A stretch of 64,000 bases of DNA, taken from contig JAGHVO010000012.1 in NCBI GenBank assembly GCA_018064245.1, positions 1 to 64,000 of the forward strand, given 5' to 3'. A program made the translations under genes and the position numbers. Below are positions 1-8,075 of the stretch, in pieces. Source of the stretch: Candidatus Colimorpha pelethequi. Its GTDB lineage: Bacteria; Bacteroidota; Bacteroidia; Bacteroidales; P3. The notes under the pieces were generated by a model. That model saw only the letters and a program-made list of their open reading frames with translations. It had not been told where the DNA came from and made no database searches. Positions within the stretch are counted from its first letter, which is position 1; each line of letters starts with the position of its first letter.

Positions 1-70
1 GTATATAATATGCTTTATTACAACTATTTAATATGTTTAATCTATAGTATTTCTGTAAGTTTGTTTTAAT

Positions 71-104
71 TTACAAATGTAATTATGTAAATTGTTACAA
101 ATGT
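71..104. promoter_or_regulatory. candidate operator upstream of the HTH gene
   Basis: Two copies of TTACAAATGT lie at 71-80 and 95-104. The first is part of the palindrome TTACA-AA-TGTAA (71-82), and TGTAA-N4-TTACA (86-99) forms a second inverted pair. A related TTACAAACAT sits at 148-157, next to the start codon of the regulator at 164. The arrangement suits binding by a dimeric HTH protein and autoregulation, but this is inference from symmetry alone in a very AT-rich stretch. Confidence 0.35.
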
Positions 105-119
105 TTTAAAAATATTTTG

Positions 120-127
120 TACTTTTG
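120..127 (+). promoter_or_regulatory. Bacteroidota -7 box for the HTH gene
   Basis: TACTTTTG matches TAnnTTTG and lies 36 bases before the ATG at 164. No convincing -33 TTG at the usual spacing is visible. Confidence 0.4.
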
Positions 128-163
128 TAATTCAAAAGTTCTAGCAATTACAAACATAAATTT

Positions 164-883
164 ATGGTTAATAGGATAAATCTGCTTTTGCAAGCCAAAA
201 ATATCACTGCTCGACAGTTTGCAGAAGAAATCGGAATTCAGCCCAGTGGAATGTCGCATATCCTTTCTGGACGCAACAATCCAAGTTTGGATTTCGTGAT
301 GAAAGTTGTGCGTCGCTATCCCGAGATTGACATCAATTGGTTGATGTTTGGGAAAGGCGAAATGTACGAATCGGGAAAAGGTAGTTCGACATCTGTTTCA
401 TCCGCGGCGCCGGTTTCTGTATCAAGAGAACCAAATGTTCAAACAATGGTTGCCGATTCAAATCCAATTCCGAATTCCATGGGACAGCAATCGATGTTTG
501 ACAAACCCGAAAACAACCTTTTTTCGGAACAACAATCTGTTTCCGTTTCTCAATCTGTCGAGAAAGGCATAAAGCAGTATGGCAATGCTTCGGAAATCAA
601 AGAAACGAATCTCGTTAGGGAACAAAACTCGTACAATCCCGCTCTAGCAAAGCCTCAGAGCGTTGTTGAACCCAATCGTAATTCAACGCAAATTGGACGA
701 TTAGAATCTTCTTTGCCTCGAGAGGTGGAGCAGTCGCACGTTGCTTCGTCGTTGAATGTGCCTCAAGAGAAAGAACAGCTCACGCAGGATGCCGTAAAGA
801 TTTCCGCACCAAAAGGGAAACGCATTGTAAGGTTGCTTGCTTTCTACGATGACCATACTTTTGGCGAGTATTTCCCTGAATAA
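164..883 (+). CDS. XRE-family HTH regulator with long disordered tail
   Basis: A 239-residue protein. Residues 1-70 form a Cro/CI-type helix-turn-helix domain (ITARQFAEEIGIQPSGMSHI holds the two DNA-contacting helices), followed by the WLMFGKGEMY stretch common in Bacteroidota XRE proteins. Residues 70-215 are rich in Ser, Gln, Val, Asn and Pro and look disordered. The last 25 residues turn basic and then aromatic and acidic (IVRLLAFYDDHTFGEYFPE), probably a short conserved tail. It should bind DNA as a dimer; the target is unknown, but palindromes just upstream suggest autoregulation. It stands alone, with a strong terminator directly after it. The DNA-binding call is secure; the physiological role cannot be inferred. 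Confidence 0.85.
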   Translation: MVNRINLLLQAKNITARQFAEEIGIQPSGMSHILSGRNNPSLDFVMKVVRRYPEIDINWLMFGKGEMYESGKGSSTSVSSAAPVSVSREPNVQTMVADSNPIPNSMGQQSMFDKPENNLFSEQQSVSVSQSVEKGIKQYGNASEIKETNLVREQNSYNPALAKPQSVVEPNRNSTQIGRLESSLPREVEQSHVASSLNVPQEKEQLTQDAVKISAPKGKRIVRLLAFYDDHTFGEYFPE

Positions 884-900
884 GGAATTATGGAAACAAA

Positions 901-933
901 AAAAAGAGGCACTTCATCGAAGTGCCTCTTTTT
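901..933. terminator. bidirectional intrinsic terminator
   Basis: A perfect 15-bp stem, AAAAAGAGGCACTTC against GAAGTGCCTCTTTTT, with a three-base loop. It has T-runs on both strands and lies between the HTH gene (+) and the convergent Skp-like gene (-). Confidence 0.9.
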
Positions 934-951
934 GAATTGTGTCAACGTTTG

Positions 952-1749
952 TTATTTGGTTTCGTTGGCTTTTACATTCTTGTATTCTTCGTTCAATCCA
1001 TCGATAATTTCTTGGGTGATGTCCATTCCAGGATTCATGTACATCGTAGGACTGTTGTCGAAAGTCTTGCGCAAGATGACATCAAATTTTTGGTTGGCTT
1101 CGTTGTATTCCTTTACAAATCCGAAAATGGCGTTGAGTAATTTGGTGTTCTCGCTCACTTGTCGTTCTGCAATCTGAGCCATAAGGTCTTGCTCGAGTGT
1201 GCTGAGTTTCTCGGCGCGCTGTTTGAGTTCGGCTTCTTTGGCTTGTTGCTGACTCAAGGAAAGAGTTGCGCCAGTTTTGAGGTAGTTTTGATAATCTGTC
1301 TGGAACTGGTTCATCTGCTGTGTGTAGCTCTTTTCCTTTGCGTTTTTGTATTTGAGGAGATCTGCTTCCATGTCTTTGGCATACTGGTAGTGCGCCAAAA
1401 TGGAGTCGCTGTCGATATAGGCGATTTTCAGACCTTCTTTGGACACTACTACAGGCGAGGTCGCATTGGGATTGTGCAATCCGTTCTTGGCCCCGATGCC
1501 TGTAAAATGAAGAATGTAGATTCCGATAAGGCCTAAAAGCAAAATAATGTTGCAAATGGTCAGGCATTTGTTACAGCAGCATTTCTTCTTTGGCTGTTCT
1601 TCGTTGCAGCAAGTGTCTGCGGAAGACGTTTCGGACTGTGTCGCGGTTTGGTTGATTTCCTCCGTGGCGATTTCCTTGGCTTCCATATTGAGGTTGATGG
1701 TTTCAACCTCGTTGTTTTCTAAGTGCTGATTTTCTATAATTTCACTCAT
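952..1749 (-). CDS. OmpH/Skp-like protein with N-terminal membrane anchor
   Basis: 265 residues from the ATG at 1749; an in-frame ATG 16 codons upstream would overlap gltX and adds no conserved sequence. Residues 1-63 are acidic and then Cys-rich (C47, C48, C57-59, C62, C66). Residues about 64-83 are one membrane helix, and the remainder is the long coiled-coil of the OmpH/Skp family, opening with the typical IAYIDSDSILAHY. Skp proteins are periplasmic chaperones for outer-membrane proteins and normally have a cleavable signal peptide. This one appears tethered, with a cytosolic Cys-rich tail, which is unusual. It follows gltX with a 44-base gap and ends at the bidirectional terminator. Family call good; chaperone function inferred. 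Confidence 0.8.
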   Translation of the reverse strand: MSEIIENQHLENNEVETINLNMEAKEIATEEINQTATQSETSSADTCCNEEQPKKKCCCNKCLTICNIILLLGLIGIYILHFTGIGAKNGLHNPNATSPVVVSKEGLKIAYIDSDSILAHYQYAKDMEADLLKYKNAKEKSYTQQMNQFQTDYQNYLKTGATLSLSQQQAKEAELKQRAEKLSTLEQDLMAQIAERQVSENTKLLNAIFGFVKEYNEANQKFDVILRKTFDNSPTMYMNPGMDITQEIIDGLNEEYKNVKANETK

Positions 1750-1793
1750 TGTATAATTATTTAAAAGGTATGCTATAAGTACTTTGGAATTAA

Positions 1794-3329
1794 TCAATTT
1801 TCCACTTCGCCAATGACTTCGATGGCGCGGCGTACACGCTTGATGGTTTCGTCTTTTCCTAAGACCATAACCAACGTGAGCATGTCGGGTCCTACGGTCT
1901 TGCCCACAACTGCGAGTCGCAGGGAGTTCATGATTTGTCCCATGTTGAGTTGGTTGCCTACAATGTATTCGTCAAGGATGGCGGTGTGGAGCTTTTCGTA
2001 TTCGAAAGGAACTGTTTCCAGAATCTCTATGATTTTGTTCATGTGGGTGGTCATACCCGGTTTCCAGCGTTTCTTGATGGCGGCAGGGTCGTATTCTGTT
2101 GGAGCTTCAAAGAAATAGCAGCAGGTATCCCAAAGTTCGCTTGGGAAGTTGAGACGTTCTTTCATCATTCCGCAAACCTTGACAACATAGTCGCGCGATG
2201 CGGTAATATTATGTGCTTTGAGTTGTGGCTCAAACATGTCGGCGATAGCCTCGTCGCTCTCCATTTGAAGGTATTCGTGGTTGAACCATTTTGCTTTCTC
2301 TACATTGAACTTGGCGCCGCTCTTGCTGATATGTTCAATGTTGAAGAGTTTGATAAGCTCTTCCATGGAAAGAATTTCTTGTTCGGTACCCGGATTCCAT
2401 CCCAGCAGGGCGAGGATGTTGACCACGGCTGCGGGCATATAGCCTTTCTCGCGGTATCCACTGCTAAGTTCTCCGCTCTTGGGATCGTGCCAATCGAGCG
2501 GGAATACGGGGAAACCAAGACGGTCGCCGTCGCGCTTGCTCAACTTGCCGTTGCCTTCAGGTTTCAGCAATAACGGAAGATGGGCGAAATGGGGCATGGT
2601 ATCTTCCCAGCCGAATGCCTTGTAAAGCATTACATGGAGTGGGGCGGAGGGCAGCCACTCTTCGCCACGGATTACGTGGGAGATTTCCATTGTGTGGTCG
2701 TCGACGATATTGGCCAAATGGTAGGTTGGCATGCCGTCGCTCTTGAACAATACTTTGTCGTCCAGGAGGTCACTGTTCATCGTAACGTCACCGCGGATTA
2801 AGTCGTGAACCGTGATTTCGGTATGTGCGGGAAATTTGAAACGTACCACATAGGGTTCGCCGCTTTCGATGCGACGTTGTACCTCGTCTTCAGGAAGCGA
2901 GAGTGAGTTCTCCATTTCCGAACGGGTGTTGCAGTCGTATTGGAAAGTCTTTTTCTGCGATTCGAACTCTTTGCGTTTGGCTTCGAGCGCCTCGGGTTTG
3001 TCGAATGCGTAGTAGGCCCAGCCGTCGCGGATAAGTTGATCGGCATATTCGCGGTACATGGGCTTGCGGTCGCTTTGGCGATAAGGGCCGAATGGTCCGC
3101 CGATATGGACGCCTTCGTCAAACTCGATGCCCAGCCAAGTGAGGGCTTCGATGATATATTGTTCTGCGCCAGGAACAAAACGTGTCTGGTCGGTGTCTTC
3201 GATGCGAAGAATCATCTTTCCGCCATTCTGACGGGCGAAGAGATAGTTGTAAAGTGCTGTGCGGACGCCTCCAATGTGAAGCGGTCCTGTGGGACTGGGT
3301 GCGAAACGTACTCTAACGGGTCTTTCCAT
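1794..3329 (-). CDS. gltX: glutamate--tRNA ligase
   Basis: 511 residues, class I aminoacyl-tRNA synthetase. The HIGH motif is LHIGG at 17-21 and the KMSKS motif appears as KLSKRDG at 262-268, preceded by the Rossmann catalytic core (RIEDTDQTR at 42-50). The C-terminal half is the helical anticodon-binding region. It charges tRNA-Glu; a tRNA-Glu gene lies at 32794-32867. Length is normal for bacterial GltX. It sits at the end of a minus-strand block after two envelope genes and before the Skp-like gene, with 47 bases to the upstream glycosyltransferase. Confidence 0.97.
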   Translation of the reverse strand: MERPVRVRFAPSPTGPLHIGGVRTALYNYLFARQNGGKMILRIEDTDQTRFVPGAEQYIIEALTWLGIEFDEGVHIGGPFGPYRQSDRKPMYREYADQLIRDGWAYYAFDKPEALEAKRKEFESQKKTFQYDCNTRSEMENSLSLPEDEVQRRIESGEPYVVRFKFPAHTEITVHDLIRGDVTMNSDLLDDKVLFKSDGMPTYHLANIVDDHTMEISHVIRGEEWLPSAPLHVMLYKAFGWEDTMPHFAHLPLLLKPEGNGKLSKRDGDRLGFPVFPLDWHDPKSGELSSGYREKGYMPAAVVNILALLGWNPGTEQEILSMEELIKLFNIEHISKSGAKFNVEKAKWFNHEYLQMESDEAIADMFEPQLKAHNITASRDYVVKVCGMMKERLNFPSELWDTCCYFFEAPTEYDPAAIKKRWKPGMTTHMNKIIEILETVPFEYEKLHTAILDEYIVGNQLNMGQIMNSLRLAVVGKTVGPDMLTLVMVLGKDETIKRVRRAIEVIGEVEN

Positions 3330-3376
3330 TTGTTTTGATAATTAGTCGTGGAGCGCGGAAAACCGTGCACCATTGT

Positions 3377-4405
3377 TTATTGTTGTTTTATGATTCTATT
3401 TTTGTTGAGTTTGCTGAACTTGTTCTTTTTGAAAAGATAATAGTCGAACAAAAGGCGTCCGGTATAAACGCAACTGACCTCTTTGGGTGTGAGTGTGTTG
3501 CGTTTGCGACGCAAGTCGTCGTGCCAATGGTAGAATTCCTTGTGGGCTTTCACGACGGCGGCGAACTCCTTTGGATGTCCTTCTGCCAAAAATTTCACTC
3601 CCGCCACATAGTCCAGCACCATTCTAAGCATCAGAACTCTGCGATGGTGACGTTTGGGCAGGTTTTTGTAAAGCATGGCGAGGTTGTTGCGGAAATTGAG
3701 TTGCGTCTTGAATGGCGAACTTTTGGGCAATGTGCCTCCTCCAACGTGATAGACCGTTGATTTGGGACAGTATTCTACGCGATAGCCTTTGTTTTTGGCG
3801 CGCCAACAGAAGTCAATCTCTTCCATGTGGGCGAAAAAGTCATCGTCCAGACCACCTAATTCCTTCCACACATTTGCCTTGACAAACAATGCGGCTCCTG
3901 AAGCCCAAAAAATTTCGCAAGCGTCATTGTATTGACCTTCGTCCTGCTCCAATGTCATGAACACGCGACCACGACAGAACGGGTATCCGTAGCGGTCGAT
4001 GAATCCGCCGGCGCCACCGGCATATTCAAAGGTGTCGCGCTGGTCGTACATTAGCAATTTGGGTTGGGCTATGGCGACTTTTTCGTCGCGTTCCAATTGC
4101 TCAATTACGGGCTCGATCCAATGAGGTGTAACCTCAACATCATCGTTGAGCAATACAAAGTAGTCTGCATCAACCTGAGCCAACGCTCTGTTGTAGCCTC
4201 CTGCGAACCCATAATTTTTGTCGAGTTGGATGGTGCGAAGCGTGGGGTAGGTTGTGTGGAGAAATTCCATGGAATCGTCGGTCGAACCATTGTCGGCGAC
4301 AATCACTTCGGCGACGGGACTGCTGTGTTCCAACACCGAAGGCAGGAATTTTTCCAGCATCTTTCTGCCATTCCAATTCAATATGACGACGGCTATTTTA
4401 CTCAT
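3377..4405 (-). CDS. family 2 glycosyltransferase
   Basis: 342 residues from the ATG at 4405, which puts the GT-A start IAVVILNWNG at the N terminus; an upstream in-frame ATG would run deep into the acyltransferase gene and is rejected. DNGSTD at 38-43 and LLNDDVEV at 85-92 supply the nucleotide-sugar and metal-binding acidic residues. No membrane segment is evident; the C terminus is strongly basic. The pattern is that of rhamnosyl-type GT2 enzymes of cell-surface glycans. The first 8 bases overlap the end of the lipid A acyltransferase gene, so the two are translationally coupled and probably act in the same lipopolysaccharide pathway. Sugar donor and acceptor are unknown. Confidence 0.9.
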   Translation of the reverse strand: MSKIAVVILNWNGRKMLEKFLPSVLEHSSPVAEVIVADNGSTDDSMEFLHTTYPTLRTIQLDKNYGFAGGYNRALAQVDADYFVLLNDDVEVTPHWIEPVIEQLERDEKVAIAQPKLLMYDQRDTFEYAGGAGGFIDRYGYPFCRGRVFMTLEQDEGQYNDACEIFWASGAALFVKANVWKELGGLDDDFFAHMEEIDFCWRAKNKGYRVEYCPKSTVYHVGGGTLPKSSPFKTQLNFRNNLAMLYKNLPKRHHRRVLMLRMVLDYVAGVKFLAEGHPKEFAAVVKAHKEFYHWHDDLRRKRNTLTPKEVSCVYTGRLLFDYYLFKKNKFSKLNKNRIIKQQ

Positions 4406-5279
4406 ATAGAGGCATGTCTTGTGGGCGTTTTCTTTTCCAACGTTTGTGCGACCAAAGCCAATATTCGGGCTTTTCGTGCAACAAATCGTTAAGCAAAGAT
4501 ACATATTTTTTTGTAATCGTGTACTGAGGCACTTCTAAAGGATTGTCACACAGTTCGCTAAATGTGACTTGATAATAACCTCGCTTTGTTTTTTCGACTT
4601 TGTAGAACAGAACGGGATAGTTGTATTTTCGTGCAAAGTATTCTGCGCCATAGAGGAAAGGCGTTTCTTGGTTGAGAAAACGTGTCCAATAGCTCTTGTG
4701 TTCGTTGCTGGGAGATTGGTCGGCAAGCATCATGTAGGCGACAGGAACCTTGTGTGCATCGTAATAGGCGAAGGTTTCGCGAACATTGGTGAAGTCAACG
4801 ACTTCGGTCCCAAACCTTGTCCGTTTTTTTGTGAGATGTTTTCCAAACCGTTTGTCGTCCAAGGGTTTTCCAACGCCAACACCATGGTGACGAAGCATCA
4901 TGTTAAGTCCTACAACCATATATTCCCAATTGTTGTAGTGCGCCGAAACGAGAATGACGCTTTTTCCTTGCTCGTAGTATTTGTCGAGAATTTGACGGTT
5001 TGTAATATGGTAATGTTGCTTGACTTGTTGCGGAGTGGTACGCAAGTTGAATAGGGCTTCTACCAACAAGTCTGTCATGTGGTGGTAGTAGCGTTTTGCA
5101 ATGGTTTTCAGCTCCTTGTCGCTTTTTTCGGGGAAGGATTTTTTGAGGTTGGTGTCTGTTACTTTTCGACGGTATCGCACTATGTAATAGAGTATGGGCC
5201 ACGACACATTGGACAGCCCATACAAAAGCCATAACGGCAACCACGCCACAAGCATCAAAAGTAGAAAGAGCAGGTACAA
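4398..5279 (-). CDS. lipid A biosynthesis acyltransferase, LpxL/HtrB family
   Basis: 293 residues. An N-terminal hydrophobic anchor (about 2-32) is followed by the acyltransferase core, with the H-x4-E catalytic motif HYNNWE at 114-119 and the ADQSP block at 186-190. Members transfer a secondary acyl chain from acyl-ACP onto lipid A at the inner leaflet of the cytoplasmic membrane. Length and motif order are normal. It overlaps the following GT2 gene by 8 bases. Many Bacteroidota have a single LpxL-type enzyme, but which position it acylates cannot be told here. Confidence 0.92.
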   Translation of the reverse strand: MYLLFLLLMLVAWLPLWLLYGLSNVSWPILYYIVRYRRKVTDTNLKKSFPEKSDKELKTIAKRYYHHMTDLLVEALFNLRTTPQQVKQHYHITNRQILDKYYEQGKSVILVSAHYNNWEYMVVGLNMMLRHHGVGVGKPLDDKRFGKHLTKKRTRFGTEVVDFTNVRETFAYYDAHKVPVAYMMLADQSPSNEHKSYWTRFLNQETPFLYGAEYFARKYNYPVLFYKVEKTKRGYYQVTFSELCDNPLEVPQYTITKKYVSLLNDLLHEKPEYWLWSHKRWKRKRPQDMPLYE

Positions 5280-5349
5280 TGGAGAAAGATTGTTGTTGTT
5301 TGATTTTTAGTGATTTAGTTGCATTTCCTTATTTGCAAATGTCAATTCA

Positions 5350-6885
5350 TCAATAGCCTCTTCTGAATTGTTCGCCAACCTCTCCGACGATTTCTTCGCC
5401 CAATTGGTACTGGCTCAGGCGACGTTCCCAAAATGGGTCTTGGAGTTCGCCACGAGCATTGGATATCAAGAGTTTGTAATATCCATCACGGAATTCGTCC
5501 CAGAAAATGAACACGCGGTTGGCCTCGTCTTTTTCAAGTTTGTTGTAACGCCACAGCTGATAGGGCAGATAGAAAATCTGACCAGTGCCTTCGTTGAAGC
5601 CTGTGACGTTGGTAGTAAGCGGTTCGCCATTAAAGCTGGTGCCGCTATGGTTGACGCTGTTGGTTTTGGTGGTGGCCACGAAATTCTTTTCGTCGCGAAT
5701 GAAATCTGGAGGTCCGTACTGCAAGAACACGCGTCCGCGGTCGGTTCTGTATCCGGGTGTCTTGGGAAAGCTGAAATGCTCGTCCACATATTCAAGCCAT
5801 CCTTTGTATTCACGCCATTTGTCTTCGGCTTTCAACTGATATCTGTCGGCCCAAAAATGATAAAGAAATGCTTGTTTTTCTTCAAGGTTGTTGTGTTTGA
5901 CAAGATCGTTGATGATGTGCATTTCGGGAGTCGTTGCGATAGGATAAAGCGCATTGAGATAGTAGTTTAGTTCCATCTCGTTGGTGATATTAGCGACAAA
6001 GGTTGTGGCGTATGGCGACACACTGTCGGTAACCTTGATTCTTGGGTTGGAGCGGAAGAAAGAAGTTTTTTTGTACAACATGGTCTGGTTGTCCTTGTTT
6101 CGTAATTCCGCCACAAGATTGTAGTTTCCTGAAGGCAATTCGGTGATGTCAAGCGATGTGATGATGGGTACCAAGGGTTCGGACTCTTTCCATTTTGCAT
6201 ATTGGATATTGGGAATCTTTCTTCCAGTGGCTTCGTCTTCAATGAAGAAATAAACAAGAAAAGGCTTGGATCCAATCTCTTTTTGGATGTTGTAAACCTC
6301 GCAGAAGACGTTGAGACTGTTGATCTGTTCAGGAATGAAGTCCGACAAGAACGGCTCCATGTCGTAGCCGTGACGGGAAAATATGTTGTCTGATTTTGTT
6401 TTCTTGACAGATGCCATCATCTGCGGGGACGACATTGAGGGTTTGGAGTTGTCGAAATAAACCACAATGCGCTGTTCCATGTGGTAGGGCGCTTCTTTTG
6501 ACTGTATATCTTTGACACTCAACTCCAAAGTGTAGATCCCGCTATTGACTGAGAATCGTTGCAAGTCCAAAAAGTTGAAATTGTTGGCTGTACTATCTTT
6601 GATGGCGGGACTGTTCAGCGTGTATTTCTTTGCATAGGTGATGGAGTCGCCAAGCCTTGCCACCAAAGTGATCTCCGCGGCGGCGCGAAATAAGCCGTCT
6701 TCTCCTTTTACAAACTGCATAGTCCATGCGTTGAAAGAAAGATAGGTTTCAACATACGACTGTTGCTTTTCTGGGAGATAAAACGTTGCGTAGTTGAACA
6801 ATGCGGAAAGTTTCTTGTCTTGTGCGAAAAGCACATTGGCACTCATTAACAATGCTATTGATGCTACGAAAAACTTTTTCATCAT
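5350..6885 (-). CDS. GWxTD domain-containing exported protein
   Basis: 511 residues. Residues 1-22 are a signal peptide ending VLFAQ. The N-terminal half is predicted beta-sheet. The defining motif lies at 378-394, here G-Y-R-T-D-R-G followed by FLQYGPPD, so the usual Trp of GWxTD is Tyr; the family's FWxxR element precedes it (FWADRYQ, 344-350). GWxTD proteins are exported, of unknown function, and widespread in Bacteroidota and a few other phyla. The gene lies between the nucleoid-associated protein and the LpxL gene on the same strand. Confidence 0.85.
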   Translation of the reverse strand: MMKKFFVASIALLMSANVLFAQDKKLSALFNYATFYLPEKQQSYVETYLSFNAWTMQFVKGEDGLFRAAAEITLVARLGDSITYAKKYTLNSPAIKDSTANNFNFLDLQRFSVNSGIYTLELSVKDIQSKEAPYHMEQRIVVYFDNSKPSMSSPQMMASVKKTKSDNIFSRHGYDMEPFLSDFIPEQINSLNVFCEVYNIQKEIGSKPFLVYFFIEDEATGRKIPNIQYAKWKESEPLVPIITSLDITELPSGNYNLVAELRNKDNQTMLYKKTSFFRSNPRIKVTDSVSPYATTFVANITNEMELNYYLNALYPIATTPEMHIINDLVKHNNLEEKQAFLYHFWADRYQLKAEDKWREYKGWLEYVDEHFSFPKTPGYRTDRGRVFLQYGPPDFIRDEKNFVATTKTNSVNHSGTSFNGEPLTTNVTGFNEGTGQIFYLPYQLWRYNKLEKDEANRVFIFWDEFRDGYYKLLISNARGELQDPFWERRLSQYQLGEEIVGEVGEQFRRGY

Positions 6886-6938
6886 TTTTTATATATGTAA
6901 ATATTTATAAAAACGGCAGATGATGCCCTTTTATTGTG

Positions 6939-8018
6939 TTAGGATTCTTCTGAATAATATACTTTATAGAATTTTCCTTTTTCGTCTTCGCCCTGTTCGA
7001 TAAGTTCTCGGTTGCCATGAACGTAGATGTGGAAATTCTTGTCGAGTTTGATAACGCTTTTGTATGCGCGGGATTCCTTTTTTACGGCTCCTTCGCTGAT
7101 ACCGAACTGGTCGGGCAGTTGTACGTCGTTTTCTTGCTCGTATTGTTGTTTGTATTGCTGAAAACTGTCGATGATTTCAGGCTGGGAGATAACCTCTTGC
7201 GTAAATTGCTCCATGTCGAAATTGTCGTTCTGCTTGAAGAACTTGGCACCACGGTTGAGCATCTCGGCGCAGTCGGCCTTTGAAACATCGGCAAACTGCT
7301 GGGGGAATTCGTCGGTCACGAATTGCTTGTAGGCTTTCATCACCTCGTGCGTGTTGAAGAACTCATCTTCACGTTGACGGATATGTAGAAAAGCGTCCTT
7401 CCAGTAGGCAGCGTCGGTGCCGCGGTTGGTGGCGTCCACAACACTGACGATGAAACCTTGCTCTCGTTCGCTGTTGAAGATGATGGCTCCTTTGTCCAAT
7501 TTATTGACGTTGATTCCTTTGTCAATCTCAAGTTTGAAAGCGGCTTGAGCACTTGGATCATTCTCTTGTCGACTCCATTGTTCTTCGTCGTGCAACACTT
7601 TCAAAAACTGCTCTTTTGTTTCGGATTTGAAGAGGCCAACGGCGTCCATTGTTTCTCCGTTGAGCTGACATTCACTGAAATAGACAACAAATAGGTCGCC
7701 ACCTTTGATGTTGGGGTGGTTGCATGCGTTATAGAGATGGCGGGCAATTTGTTGAGACTCTTCCAAGAGGGTTGTTGGGGCATCGAAGATGTTGCTCACG
7801 CGGTGGAAAACTTCGTTGAGTTCCACGTTGTCGTCATCGTAGAGGTGGTAATATTCCTCCACCTTGAAAGGTGTGAGAAAGTAGCGTACCAACAGGTCTT
7901 GCAACGATTCGTTGAGAGAAAGCGTTTCGCCCGAAAGGATGAGACCTTCGGCGGTTTCCTTGTTGCCAACGCGATGCACGGCAACTGTCTGTATGGATTG
8001 TGATTCAAAAATGGGCAC
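6939..8018 (-). CDS. nucleoid-associated protein, YejK/NdpA family
   Basis: 359 residues, close to the 37-kDa nucleoid-associated protein family. The N terminus (QTVAVHRVGN) and the block DLFVVYFSEC followed by LFKSETKEQFLKV match the family pattern. The C-terminal third is acidic and Gln-rich. Enterobacterial YejK associates with the nucleoid and with topoisomerase IV; the role in Bacteroidota is not established. It has no signal peptide, so it is cytosolic although its neighbours are envelope genes. Confidence 0.8.
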   Translation of the reverse strand: MPIFESQSIQTVAVHRVGNKETAEGLILSGETLSLNESLQDLLVRYFLTPFKVEEYYHLYDDDNVELNEVFHRVSNIFDAPTTLLEESQQIARHLYNACNHPNIKGGDLFVVYFSECQLNGETMDAVGLFKSETKEQFLKVLHDEEQWSRQENDPSAQAAFKLEIDKGINVNKLDKGAIIFNSEREQGFIVSVVDATNRGTDAAYWKDAFLHIRQREDEFFNTHEVMKAYKQFVTDEFPQQFADVSKADCAEMLNRGAKFFKQNDNFDMEQFTQEVISQPEIIDSFQQYKQQYEQENDVQLPDQFGISEGAVKKESRAYKSVIKLDKNFHIYVHGNRELIEQGEDEKGKFYKVYYSEES

Positions 8019-8075
8019 GGTTTATAGGTGTTTTAGGTCTTTGTTTTTAAGCTATAAGCAAATTGTATAGTGGGC

